In this document: piece by piece, positions 45,796 through 57,733 of the stretch | Layout of the letters: each line of letters opens with the position of its first letter | Numbering within the stretch: the first letter of the stretch is position 1 | Source: Zingiber officinale | Taxonomy: Eukaryota > Streptophyta > Magnoliopsida > Zingiberales > Zingiberaceae | Assembly (NCBI RefSeq): GCF_018446385.1 | Contig: NC_056004.1 | Span: forward strand, 24,806,492 to 24,870,491 | Direction: 5' to 3' | Length of the DNA stretch: 64,000 nucleotides | The notes under the pieces: generated by a model | The model's input: only the letters and a program-made list of their open reading frames with translations | Databases searched by the model: none | Told to the model about the DNA's origin: nothing | Made by a program: the position numbers and the translations under genes

Positions 45796-46833
45796 TATTG
45801 GAGTAATCTGGGTACCCTAAGTTTTGATGTTTGGGCAAAAGTTTAAGTTAGGTTTATTGTTGTATTTGATATGCATTGTGAGTGTGCAGGATACAGGTAC
45901 AACAAGGAAAGTCCAAGTGTGATCTTGGCAAAGGAGGAAAGTCCAAGGATGAGTGTTGACGGTGTAAGTCCAAGCATGTAGTCTTAGCAACGTAAGTCCA
46001 AGTGTGACTTGACAATGGATGAAGTCCCGTAGGCGCGATCTCTTGGCAAAGGAAGACCCGACAACAATGACAAGGCTGATGGAAGCTCCAAAAGGGAAGA
46101 TGTGAAGGATGGGGAGACATCCGAGGGGTGCAAGACTGATGGAGGAGGCTAGAAGGCTAGGTCTAGGTTGGTCAGGCGAGGACAAGTACTGAGTGAATAT
46201 ACTCGAGGGCTAAATCCTAGGACTAGGATTTATTGTAGCAATATTGTAGCATACTGTAACGTTACTGTAGCAGTACTGTAGCAGTCGACTGGTGGTTTCA
46301 TCAGTCGACTGGGAGCGAATAGAGGGCTGGTATCGAGCCGTTACGTTGTAACGATAGAATTTCCACAGAGGGTAGTCGACTGATGATTTTGGCAGTTAAC
46401 TGGTAGGCAGGATTTTCTAACCCATGGCCTATATAACCAAGACTTGAGAATTTGGTTGAGGTTGATGAGATAGAGGTGGTTAACCCCTATTAGTAGTCTA
46501 CCTATGCCCTAACATCTCAAGTGTTCTTGTGAGAGTTGTGGTGAGGTTTCTCCACCCACAAGGAGCTACGTGAGCTAGCCGGAGTTTGCCGGGGAGTCAT
46601 CCACCGACGGATCGGGATCGTCCACCTTACGGACAGCCGTGGAGTAGGAGCCCTAATTTTCGAACCACGTTAAATGATCATGTAGCTTGGTTTGCATTTC
46701 TTGTCTTGTATTCAGATTAGCTTTCTACTTGTTTGTTTGTATTTATGCTGTGTAACTAACAAGTGTAGGAAGAAGCGATCGATTTGGGTGAGACGCTATT
46801 CACCCCCCTCTAGCGGATGCCAAGGTCCCAACA
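45796..46833 (+). repeat. 3' LTR of element 2
   Basis: TATTGGAGTAATCTGGG.. to ..GGTCCCAACA. It is the partner of the 5' LTR; differences include single bases and a small indel near 46255-46280 (extra 'gcatactgtaacg'). Confidence 0.88.
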
Positions 46834-48365
46834 ATTATCTTAGTCATAAAATTCAGAATGAGTTAATTTCTCTTTTAGCTAATAATGTTAGAAGTATTAT
46901 ATATCATTAAGAAAATTAAGAAGATAAAATATTTTTCAGTAATTCTTGATTGTACTCCGGATATAAGTCATCAAGAACAAATGATTTTCATAGTACGATG
47001 TGTTAATATGTCATCTAGCAATGTGAAAATATAAGAGTATTTTTTAGAGTTTCTAAAAGTTAATGATACATTTGATTTTGGACTTTTTAATAAATTAAAA
47101 AATGTGTTAAAATCACTTAATCTTAGTATTGAAAATATTAGAGGTAAAGGTTATGATAATGGTTCTAATATGAAAGGAAAATACTAAGGAGTTCAAAAGA
47201 GGTTGCTTAAAATAAATCCAAGCGCGTTATACATGTCATGTGCTTGTCATAGTCTTAATTTGACACTTAGTGAAATGATATATTCTTGTGTTAAAGAAGT
47301 TTCTTTTTTAGAGTACTCCAATGCATATATACATTGTTTTCAAGTTCCCCTAAAAGATGAAAAGTTTTACTTGATAATGTGAAAGAATTAACTGTTAAAT
47401 CTTTTTCAAACATGCGTTGGGAAAGTCGTATTAAAAGTGTTCAAGCTATTAGATTTCTGGCTCGTGAAGTGCGAAGTGCTTTATTAGAGTTATAGAGCAT
47501 TTGTGATAATGCAAAGTCTAAGAGTGAAGCTGAAAGTAAGTTAACTCAATTGAAAGTTTTGAATTTTTTACTTGGTATGGTTATTTGGTTTGACATTTTA
47601 TTTGCTATAAACATTATAAGTAAGAAGTTACAATCAAAATCTATGTGCATTAATTCTGTTATGAAATAATTAGATGGTGTAATATCATATTTTGAAAAGT
47701 ATAGGAATGATGATTTTGTAAGAGGTTTATCTATTGCTAGAAGTCTTGCATCTGATATGAATATAGACCCAATATTTTCAATGAAATGCCCTATTTTTAG
47801 AAAAAAAAAAATAATTTGATGAGAAAGAAGATGATGAAATTTCACTATCACCTAAAGAATCTTTTAGGACTGATTATTTTGTGATTGTTGTAGACATGAC
47901 AATTTCTTCTTTGAAATGTAGATTTGATGAAATAAAAATATTTAAAAATATATTTGGTTTTTTGTTTAATTCGAAAACATTAAAATCATTGGATAATGAT
48001 GAGTTGAGAAAATGTTGTGTTAATCTAACATTCACTTTTATGCATGACAGTTCATTAGATATTGAGTTAATCTCAATGATTTGTTTATAAAATTAAAAAT
48101 ATTACAACTGACTTTGTCAAATGAGATAATGTTGCAAGTGTTTATAGAATATTGTTGATTGTACTTGTTGCCATCGGATCGGCTGAAAGAAGTTTCTCAA
48201 AATTAAAATGGTTGAAAACATACATGAGATCAACGATGTTGCAAGAGAGATTAAATGGATTAGCAATTTTATCTATTGAAAAAGATATTTTAGAAAATCT
48301 TGAAATTAATAATATTATAGATAATTTTGCATCTAAAAAAGTTAGAAGAAGTCATTGTAAATGAT
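46834..48365 (+). pseudogene. TTF-type hAT transposase pseudogene, piece 3 of 3 (catalytic core and hAT dimerisation domain)
   Basis: Begins with the duplicated 93 bp, then reads in broken frames [38 protein letters not shown] (RNase H-like core) and SCACHSLNLTLSEM. It ends with the hAT dimerisation region IVLVAIGSAERSFSKLKWLK, STMLQERLNGLAILSIEKDI. More than ten stops and frameshifts are scattered through it. Together with pieces 1 and 2 it accounts for one transposase of the usual order. Confidence 0.87.
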
Positions 48366-48474
48366 TTTTACTTTATTAAAAAAAATTTGGGGCCTATTTT
48401 TATTGTTTTGCCCCGAGCCTCTGTTATGACCGGGGCTAGCTCTTGGAGAGCTCCCATAAATATGGATACTCTTA
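48366..48474. other. hAT tail and apparent right terminus of a Harbinger unit
   Basis: 48375-48430 (tttggggcctatttttattgttttgcccc) resembles the GC-clustered tail of TTF-type hAT elements. 48438-48471 (agctcttggagagctcccat..ggatactc) resembles the right terminus of the unit ending at 57733 (gagctcttggagagctcccattgttggagatgctc) and is likewise followed by TTA. Confidence 0.55.
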
Positions 48475-49019
48475 GAGCATCCACACTAAGAGAGGATATT
48501 TCTCTAAAATATTTATGGTCCTCACGTCTATATCATCATTGAAATATCCAACTCCTTAAACATCATAAATTTCATAATTAAATATTTCATCAATACCCAT
48601 CATAAACTATATAATCAAATATCTCACTAATCAAATATTTATGAGTCCCATGATCATTTTAGTAATTTACATCTAATTTTATATTTAAATAAAATTAATT
48701 ATATTTTCTAATTGTTTCATTTAATATATTTTATCTATCATTTATTCATAAATATTTTTACTTAATATTTATCTATATATTTTAACAATTATTCAATATA
48801 ATTATTTTAATATTAATATTTTATTAAAATAGAAGCAATATATACAATATAAGATATATAAAATTTTAAAAAGAAATAGTACAATATCAAATACAAATAT
48901 TTCACAAATTTAAAATTGAAATCCAGAAGTACAAGCAATATTAAGTTATAATAACACATAATAATAAACCATATAAATTACAAACCATAATTAATTAATA
49001 AAATAAATAAATTCACTAC

Positions 49020-49283
49020 ATATTTAATCTTTTCTTCAACTGCTCACATATCACTAGATCGTTCTAAAGTTGTTTATTTGTTATGCCTCGTGTATCTATT
49101 ACAAGGAGTTAATGTGCTTAGATGAGTTGATCAACTTTCTTACTGTTATTATACTCTTTTAAATATGTTACTGACTATTGTACAGTTTGATTTAATTCAT
49201 CAATAAGGTTTACTCTTTCTTTGTCTTTCCTCTTTGTTATCTTTTATCCCATTGGATGAGATCAAACTTCTTTATTATCCACA
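49020..49283 (-). pseudogene. C-terminal remnant of the Harbinger Myb-like ORF beyond the hAT insertion
   Basis: On the minus strand, reading left from 49283, segments such as VDNKEV, SHPMG and ITKRKDKERVNLIDELNQTV follow the N-terminal part found right of 52950. They resemble the basic 'RP.G.K.AK' tail of NAM-associated Harbinger ORF1 proteins. Frames are broken. Confidence 0.5.
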
Positions 49284-49291
49284 TCAACAGT

Positions 49292-52200
49292 CAATGGCGG
49301 ATCTAGGAATTCAATCATGGAGGGACGGTCGTGATCTGAGCGCGGCGAATTTTTTTTGAATAGTTAATAACTTCTATGTAATTAAAAAATATTTTTTAAA
49401 TAACTTGCATACAAGAGAAAAAGATACAATATTATGAAAAGAAACTCGTACAATAATATTAAAATATTAAAGCAGTCTACTAACGAATACGTGACAATTG
49501 CATTCTTCGAGACTCCATGTTCTGAAAATGCTATAAAATTGGCTCATTGTCGACAGTATTAAAAACATCTTTCTTGATATAGACTACCAAACTATCATTC
49601 ATCCATTCATCTCCAATCCTATTTCGCAAATATGTTTTGACAATATTCATTGTCGAAAACAATCTTTCAACGGTTGCAGTAGCAACTGGAAGAAGTAAGG
49701 CTAGCTCAATCATCCGATAAACCAAAGGAAATACACGGTTCTTCATTGTTTCAATCATTTTCTTTGCAAGAGCTCCCAAATCTGAAATGCCTTCAAATCG
49801 TTCATCTGATCTGGCGTCATCAATATATGTTTCAAGCTCTTGTTCAACCAACATATGCTCATTCCAAGAAAAATCATCCTCATAAAAATGAGCTAGACGC
49901 ACTAACTTCTGTACATCAAATTAAGAGAACGAGTTCCTAGGATCAAGGCATGACATATAAATCAACAAATCTGTAGTTGTTTCAGAGAAACGACTATCCA
50001 TCTCCTGTAGAATAATATCGATAACCTACAATTTAAAAATCAAACAACAAAAGTAAAAAATTAATAAATATGTTACTGTTTAAAAGAAGTAGTGATAAAA
50101 ATTAACATTTTTTCCATCTCTCTTCAAGTGACTACGGCTGTTGATGTTATCTGTCATATTAATTATTTCAATGGAATGAGTGTTACAAAACTTCTTCACA
50201 TCCTCAAGTAAAATATCCCATCCAGAATCTCTCAACTTTTGCAATTTGCATTTCACATTATTGATCAAACGCATCGCATTCACAATATTTTGATCTTTCT
50301 CTTGTAGAACGGTTGACAAATGATTTGTGATTGCCAATATACGTTTCATCAATAGTAGAATAAACACAAATTCATACCTCTCCATTCTTTCAACCAAAGT
50401 TCTACTTAAACCCTTAGAAGAATGATCACCATCATCAATCAAATTTTGAAGAACTTATATAACAGATGGCCACATTTGTTCAATACGACATAAAGTTGAA
50501 TGATGAGACCCCCATCGTGTATCTCCAGGTCTAGCTAGACTAGTTTCTTGGTTTAGTCCTCTACCAGAACTAATCTCTCATCTTTCAAGAAGTTTAACTT
50601 TTCTGTCATGTTCAAGTTGTCAAAGTTTGTCGGCCCTTTTGCAAGATGATGCAGATGTGTTCACAATCGAACCAACAATCCACATGAAATCACAAACATA
50701 TTGATTTGCTTGAGCAACAACTACAACCACTAGCTAGAGTTGATGAGCAAAATAATGAACATACAATGCATACAGATTTTCTTTCATTATCAGTGACTTT
50801 AAGTCATTAAATTCTCCAGACATATTTGAAGCACCATCATATCCTTGACCCCTCAATCTCGCCACTGACAAACCATACTTAGCAAATAAAGAGTCGATTG
50901 CCTCCTTCAAACAAGCAACTGTAGTTGTTGCAACATGAACTACAGCCATAAATCGTTCAATCACCTCTCCATGTTTGTTCACATATCTAATAACAATTGT
51001 CATTTGCTCTTTCACTGAATAGTCATGAGCCTCATCAAGTAGTAAAGTGAACCACCTATCTCCAAGATCAGCTAGAATAACATTTGTGGTCTCAACTGCA
51101 CAAGCATTCACCAATTTCTTTTGAATTTTTGGGGCAATCATTTGATTATTTCTAGGTGCATTCATTCCAACAACTGCCGCAACTTCTGGACACTCTGAAC
51201 TATACCATTTGAGCAATTCTAAAAAATTGCCTCTACTGGATGATGTCGAAGACTCATCATGTCCCCGAAAAGGCAATCTTTGTAACAACAAAAATCGAAT
51301 TACTTTTAAAATGGAAGTCAAGCGTTTACGATAAGCAACTTCAAGCTCATGTTTCCCCGATGAAAATGAATACTCCACACTTTGTCTTTGATTCTTGAAA
51401 CCCTCAAACTGTATTCTTGCCTCATTGTGTGCACTACCAACTCCACCTACATGCTCATTGAATTTTTCAATTGCTTTTTTCCAATTTATGAAACCAGATC
51501 TCGTAAACACATCATCTCCTCCAAACCCTATATTACTAGGTCTAAAAAGATAACACCATAAATAAAAGGCTGCATCCTTTGAAACACTATACTCCAACCA
51601 ATCACGGTCTTTAAACCAAACCTCTCTAAAACATTTATTGTCTTTACCCATTTTTTTCTTGGAAAATTATGGCCTCGAGGTTGACAAGGGCCCATAGCAA
51701 CATATTCTTTTCGAATACGATCTCTAGCACCAACATCATACTCTTCAATCAATTTTTGTAAACCAGGATCAGCAACAATTTCTACTTCACTACTCAGATT
51801 TTCAATATTTTCAAATAAAATTTACGGAGGAGGAGGAGGTGGTGGTGGTTGTGGTGCAGGAGTAGACTCTTCATCCGGAACACTAGACGATTCAATTGAA
51901 CTCCTAGGTCTCTTTGCAAAATATTTCAACATTTTCTACAAATTATAATGTATGGAAAAAAATTATTAACATAAAGTAATGTGAACAATTTAACAATAAC
52001 ACAATTAAATTATTTAACATCATTCATCGACACAATTCTTTTTAAAAAATAAAATTAATTTAGCATAAATTATCAATATTCACAAATTACAATTAACTAA
52101 CAGCTAATAAAAAAACTAATTACATATTTAGAGTTTATAAAAAACTAAATTACAAATTATCCAACCATTAAATATACAAAATCTAAATTTTTAATTATCC

Positions 52201-52942
52201 AACAATCAAATATAAAAAGCAACTAAACATTTAAACAATTAAAATTTTAAATTATTACTTGTATCATACATTGTAATCAAGAAATAATCAAACAATTATT
52301 AAAGAAATAAAATAAAATAAAATAAAATAAAATCTACTTACTTGAAGGCCGACGGCTGAAGGCCGACGGCTGAAGGCCGAAGGCTGAACCTTTGCCGCTT
52401 TGATTGGCACTCGGAAGAGAGGGAAAAACAACCTTTGGGCATAGGACTTTACGGCTTTGCCGCTTTGGTCGACTCTCGGGAGAGAGAGAGAAGAAACAAA
52501 GGGCAAGATGCCAAGATCACAAGGGTAAAGCCGTAAAGGTTTTGTGAGCGGCGCCACGGCAGAAAAAAAAAAAATCGAGCAGAGATAAATAAAAATATAA
52601 AAAATAAAGTTTTATATAATTATATATGGAATGAAAACGTGTCAAACAAAAAATCGAGAGATAAATAAAAATATAAAAAACTAAACCTTGATATAATTAT
52701 ATATGGAATGAAAACGCAATGTGAACACACGGCTGTACCAAAGGGACACGTGGTTCACAATTAACAAAATGCACTGTTCTTCGTCTCTTCGTTTTCTCCA
52801 ACACTGCTCTTTTTTTTCTCCTGCTGTGAGCCTCGACTGCGATTTTTTCTTCATCGCTGTGAAGAGTTTTTTTACCGTCGCACCCTGATTTTTTTTTTTT
52901 TTGTCCCATGGGCGAGATCGGGCCCCGATACATCCGCCCCTG
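49292..52942 (-). mobile_element. hAT transposon, 3651 bp, with perfect 8-bp target duplication
   Basis: TCAACAGT is repeated exactly at 49284-49291 and 52943-52950. The inverted termini are CAATGGCGGATCTA (49292) and, reverse complemented, CAGGGGCGGATGTA (ending 52942). One transposase pseudogene lies on the minus strand. 51950-52700 is AT-rich with a short ccgacggctgaagg triplication at 52352-52388. 52560-52720 holds a duplicated 'gagataaataaaaatataaaaaa..tatataattatatatggaatgaaaacg' block. Confidence 0.93.
49531..51932 (-). pseudogene. TTF-type hAT transposase (near-intact, several lesions)
   Basis: The start MLKYFAKRPRSSIESSSVP is at 51932. A polyproline run follows and then TAA, near 51824. 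The TTF region follows (DPGLQKLIEEYDVGARD, GPCQPRGHNFPRKK), with a frameshift near 51655 into GKDNKCFREVWFKDRDWLEY, KDAAFYLWCYLF. The core continues through GNFLELLKWYSSECPEVAAV (DUF4371), DRWFTLLLDEAHDYSVKEQM and GQGYDGASNMSGEF to FAHQL with a stop at 50734. Downstream pieces include GLNQETSLARPGDTRWGSH-like sequence (about 50500-50560), 50442-50080, and the C-terminal dimerisation region ending 49531 (RMIELALLLPVATATVERLF). Five or so lesions separate the pieces, fewer than in the 34049-48365 copy, so it is the younger of the two and of a different subfamily. Confidence 0.88.
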
Positions 52943-52950
52943 TCAACAGT

Positions 52951-53703
52951 TGTGTTATGATTAGAATAGTCAATATGTGCACCTGATGATTCTAATATCC
53001 TTGCTTTCTTTACAACCCGTCGCCCTGAGGATTATGGAGTGTGCATCAGACTATGTTTAATAATCCTCCACACATATTCATATTGGAAAGTAAATTTAAA
53101 AGTACTCTTGTATTCTTCATAAGCTCGCACCATTAAATCCTCGTCGGTCCATCCACTTGGTTAATCATTATACCATTTATTGTAGATTTCATTATATATA
53201 TTCTTGATCTTTTTCACCGAAGCACAAAGTGATTTTGCTTTATTTGTAGTTCTCTTTTTAGCTACATTATCTCGATTGATATTGTAATATGCCACCACCC
53301 GTTTCCAAAAAGACTTACTATTGTGGGCATTATCAACTACTGAATCTTCGCTCATAATTGTATAGGCTGCTGCAAGGAACTTATTATTTACTACTATCCA
53401 CACTATTTGCTTGCTATGATTTCCATTTTATTCATTGTTTGTCTCTATTGCTTGATCGAGAATAATATTTTTAAGCCCCATTTTAGATGAGAATGAAGAA
53501 AATTGTGAATCTGGGATTGCATGACGAGTTTCTATACCTTTATTACTGCCACTTGCATCAACATTAGCTCTTCTCGATTTATTTGATTGAATCCCCAGTG
53601 ATTGAATCATATTAATTTTATAAGATAGAGCTTGCATGAAATATTAACTACTTTGCCAATATTCCCAGTGGGGGTGGGGCGTGTATAAAATTGAGCTCGA
53701 GGA
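52951..53703 (-). pseudogene. Harbinger ORF1 (Myb/SANT-like, NAM-associated) pseudogene
   Basis: Minus strand from about 53637: MQALSYKINMIQSLGIQSNK, a stop near 53428, then in the same frame IVWIVVNNKFLAAAYTIMSE, SFWKRVVAYYN, LCASVKKIKNIYNEIYNKW, a stop near 53161, and WTDEDLMVRAYEEYKSTFKF. The W..V.N..+AAAY.I.SEDS..DN and FW+.V..YYN motifs are those of the Myb-like DNA-binding partner of PIF/Harbinger transposases. The hAT element interrupts it at 52942/52951. Confidence 0.78.
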
Positions 53704-53914
53704 TTGACATTCAAAGAATTTGGATAATTTTATAAATTATGATAATATAGTGGTAGATATGGAAAAAGTTAGAAATTAGGTGGGTATTGGATTGAGAATT
53801 TTCCTACCAAAAATAATATAAGAATTGAGTAAGGAGAAATTCTTAATTTCACTTCATTTTAATTTGAAACTTTCAATAAAAAAATAATAAATCTATTATT
53901 TTATTTTTATTATA

Positions 53915-54530
53915 TTATGTATTACTACATGTTTTTTCCATTCATTACCTTTGAGGATCAGTTATGATCTTATAGACTCTACCAAAAATCTGGACAAATT
54001 TATTACTTCATCAAAATGTGTAAAAGGTAATAATGGCACTTAAAAGCTGAGTACTCTACCGTTGAGTTAGAACACAACCCTTCAAAATAAAAGTTGGATA
54101 TGTAGATATGATTGAAATAAAAAATAATTGAATTAGACTATGCAGCCCCATCAAAACATTGAACTAAGAATAAATCTTTCTTGTTGATTTATTGATCGAT
54201 TAAAAAAAATGTATAGATCATAGTAATAGAAAAATCACCAAATTCATAATAGAAATGGCAAAATTCCGATGGACCAACCGTTTGTTTATACATTTTTTTA
54301 TTTAACCCGAGTTAAGGAAAAAACATCTTCTATGATAGTAAACCCAACAATACAAATCCGTCATTTGACTAAAGTGAATTGAAAACCAAATCCAATAATA
54401 CAATATAGGATAGGGTTCATCATTTGAATTTTCATCAATATTTCGAGAGTCGAATAAATTCCTAAAATAATGATCAGAATTTTTATCCATTTTTCTTAAA
54501 TCTATGATATGCAGTGATTATTTTTGTGGT
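53915..54530 (-). other. Plastid-derived nuclear insert (trnK-UUU 5' exon, intron start and upstream spacer)
   Basis: 54038-54080, read on the minus strand, gives gttgtgttctaactcaacggtagagtactcagcttttaa, the plastid trnK-UUU 5' exon with a small insertion and one change. 53930-54035 follows as the start of the trnK group II intron (acattttgatgaagtaataaa, gattttt ggtagagtctataagatcat, ctgatcctcaaaggtaatgaatgg on the minus strand). 54085-54530 continues into the plastid trnK-rps16 spacer type sequence (ttgttgatttattgatcgatt, atccatttttcttaaatc). Exact ends are estimates. The tRNA exon is non-functional here. Confidence 0.8.
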
Positions 54531-55006
54531 GAAAGATGGATGAAAAAAATGATGTATATATAAAGAAAAAATGAATGTTGTCTAATGTTTTAAAAATTGA
54601 ACGTCGGTAATGTTCATTGAATTTAAAAAATAACAAAAAAGTTAAATGAAGTAACTATTGCTGTGGGCCCACCCACACATCCACCCCACATTGCTATAAT
54701 TTTTCGTTCTTTTTATGATTTTTTTGTTTTTGTTTTACAAAAATTATTAATCACCTGTCAAAAGGCCCGGTGATTTCTAAATATCCCTATCCTCTCACCC
54801 TCTAAAAAACCACTCCCACCCTTTAACCACTTCATGGTCAAATATAAACTGGCCTTACAATTTATTACCCTTCACATAATGTGGGAATGAATTGTGAAGG
54901 CCATCTAGGATGAGCGTAATTACCTTTTTTTTACAAAATGGATATTTGAGATGGAGACTATTTGGAAAAATATCCTATCCAAAATCTCTCATTGTGGATG
55001 CCCTTA

Positions 55007-57733
55007 GGGCAATCTGCTAAGAGCTCCCATGACTGATGTGACAATGTAAGGGAGCTCCATCTCATAGTAGGAGGAAGTTTCTTCGCTTTTCTACTCGTTG
55101 TTGTTGTTTTTTTAATTAAAACCATTTTTAAATTTTTATTTTTATTTTAAAAAATAAAAATAATAAATGTCATTGAACAATGATTAAAAACTTATTGTTT
55201 TATTTTAAAAAATATCTATAAATACATCTTCAACCTTTTGTTTTTTTTCATTCATCCTATCACCCTCTTCACTTTTTAATTCTTTCTTTCTTTTATTCTC
55301 ATGAAAATTTCAGTACTTCTTTTACAATTCTTTTGAATTATTCAAATAGGAAAGAAAATATATCTTCCCAAAATACTCGTGTTCATCCAAATGTCCAATA
55401 TTCTCATTTTTCCTCTTACACACATTACCCTTCAAAATTTTAAAATATTTATATGTTCCACAATATCTTCCCAAATTTCTAAATTTCCAAAGTTTTCAAA
55501 AAAATTTGATTAATCTGAGTAATGTCGTCCCATCTCCATTTAGTATGTATCCACCCCATGATTGGTCAGTCATGGGCAACCAATATAGGATGACTTCTAT
55601 GCTTTACGTATTTTTTGCTCCTCAATCATTAGTCATTCCTTTGAATAAATCAAGAAGGACTACTATCGGGCCATCTATCAGTGAAAATAAAGTTGTAACC
55701 CCATCATTTGTTCCAGCACTCAGTGGCCACTACACTCATCACAAGGAAAGTATGAAGTTGAACCGGAGAGAGATTATTTGAAATGAACATTTAGGTCTCT
55801 CGATGAAGATATGTGATCCTTGTGAAGTAATGGGTCACTATCAACATCACTATCAGTATTGACGCAGTCATTGGTATTGACTAGACCAATCATGCTTTTT
55901 GGAAATATATAGTTGATTACTATAACAAGCATTGACTTGCTAGAACTTTACTGAGAACCTATCAATGACTAAAATCACATTACTATAAGTGTGCGCTGAT
56001 GGTAAATAGATTTTCTGTTACCTACAATAATTATTATACTCATTGTCAAAGCAGTTAGAGTGATGAGAATGTGTTGGAGAATGCACTGAATATGTGGAAA
56101 CCAATAACAATAACAAAGACAGTATAAACATGTGTGGAGGGTTTTCAAATAGTATGAAAAATATTCTTCATAATCAGTTGATCATTACCCTAGCAAGAAG
56201 GCAAGGACATCTGAATCAAAGTCAAAGAGGGTGATAAAATGGAACAAAGCATCGATAGAGATTGATAAGATATTAAAGAATATCAAATGCAAAAAAAAAG
56301 TTTTGTAGGAAACCAAGATCTTTCATAGGGATTATGAAATTCTTATGAAGGATACTAGTAAGATGACACCAGGACAACTTTGTATACATGAGAAAATAGT
56401 TGAAAAATTAAACGAAGATATAAGTTGATATTTATATATAATTATAATTTGTCTTTTATTTGATGTATTATAATATTTATGTAATTTGTTTTTTAATTAT
56501 TAATGTTATTTAATGTTAGCAATTTATGGATTTAGATTTTATAAAATTTTAATTATATATAATGTAAAATATAACGAAAAAGTGTGGGATCCATAAAGGA
56601 GTTGTTGGAATATTTTTTAATATTGGAGAGATGAGTGAAATTTTTAACTTTTGAAATGTGACATTGTGGGAGCTCCCACCGTTGGAGAGCTTCCATTGTT
56701 GATGTGGCAATATGAGGGAGGCCCCTCACATAGTGGGAGGAAGCTCCTTCGCTTTTTGTAGGGAGTGGTTCTTTGTTTAGGGAGCCGCTCATTGCTCTCT
56801 TTTATTTTAATTAAAATGTTTTTTTAATTTGAGTTTTTATTTTAAAAATAAAAACAATAAATGTCATTGAACAATAACTAAAAAATTTCCATTGTTCAAT
56901 GGTAAAAATTATTTTTTATTTTAAAAAATATCTATAAATACATCTTCAACATTTCATTTTATCATTCATTCTATCACTCTCTTCACTCTCTACTATTTTT
57001 TTCCTTTCATTCTCTATTTGCATTCAAGATAGATGAAATGATTTTGGTACTTTTTTACAAATCTTTTGAATTCTCCAAATGTGGAAGAAAATATATCTTC
57101 CCTTGCAATTATTCAAATATTCAAAATTCTCATCTTTCCTCTTACACATAATACCCTTCAAAATTTTAAAATATTTTATATGTTTCACAATATCCTCCAA
57201 ATATTCTAAATTCCTAAAGTTTTCAAAAAATTTTGACGAATCCGAGTAAAGTCGCCTCAACTCCATTTGGTATGTATCCATCCCATGATTGGTTAGCCAT
57301 GAACAACCAATTTGGGATGCCTTCTCTACTTCATGTATTTTTTCCTCCTCAACAATTAGTCATGCTTTTGAATGAATCAAGAAGCTCTACTGTCGACCTA
57401 TTTATCAATGACAAATAACCTATAACGTCATTATTTGTTCTAGCAACTCAGTGACCACTACATCATCACAAGAAGTGTGTGAAGTTGAACTAGAGAAAGA
57501 TGATTCAAAACAAACATTTTGGATTTAATGTTATTCAATGTTAACAATTTATAGATTTAAATTATATTAAAATTTAATTATATATAATATAAAATATAAT
57601 GAAAAAGTGTGAGACTAATAAAGGAGTTGTTGAGAGATTTTTTGATAGTGGTGGGATGAGTAAATTTTTTAATTTTGACATGACATATAACATTGTCGGA
57701 GCTCTTGGAGAGCTCCCATTGTTGGAGATGCTC
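55007..57733 (+). mobile_element. Two head-to-tail Harbinger-derived units (A, to about 56685; B, to 57733)
   Basis: Unit A starts directly after the shared TTA at 55004-55006. Units share 'gatgtgacaatgtaagggagctcc' type left ends, 'aaatgtcattgaacaatgactaaaaa', 'tataaatacatcttcaac', an N-terminal frame, and right ends 'aaaggagttgttggaatattttttaatattgg..'. Frames 55506-55781 (PFSMYPPHDWSVMGNQYRM) and 57233-57418 (PFGMYPSHDWLAMNNQFGM) are copies of the N-terminal part of a Myb-like ORF1. Unit A also retains its C-terminal part in broken frames (56280-56430), while unit B is internally deleted. Unit B ends ..gagatgctc at 57733 and is followed by TTA. Neither unit encodes a transposase. Confidence 0.75.

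Larger units (their letters stand above)
42101..46833 (+). mobile_element. Gag-only SIRE-like LTR element 2 (5' end damaged)
   Basis: The 5' LTR is about 42116-43118 with roughly its first 27 bp replaced. The primer-binding site agtggtatcagagctagg is at 43119-43136. The 3' LTR is 45796-46833, preceded by a purine tract (aaaaagtgggagat). The 3' LTR now starts TATTGG rather than TG. Only gag is encoded. Organisation and LTR style match element 1, but sequence differs, including cagtcgactgg motifs at 42545-42690 and 46280-46400. It sits in the same hAT pseudogene. Confidence 0.88.
48475..55003 (-). mobile_element. PIF/Harbinger-type element carrying a Myb-like ORF, with hAT and plastid inserts
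   Basis: The terminal inverted repeats are GAGCATCCACAC at 48475 and GTGGATGCCC ending at 55003, flanked by TTA (48472-48474 and 55004-55006), the Harbinger target duplication. Inside the ends the inverted similarity continues (gaggatatttctctaaaatattt versus agagattttggataggatattttt). It contains a minus-strand Myb/SANT-like pseudogene but no recognisable DDE transposase. A hAT element (49292-52942) has split it, and a plastid-derived fragment lies at about 53915-54530. 48560-49010 and 54540-54900 are AT-rich without genes. Confidence 0.75.

Noticed and set aside
54038..54080. tRNA-Lys
   Set aside because: It is only the 5' exon of plastid trnK, with an insertion, and no 3' exon in the window; it is plastid-derived debris.
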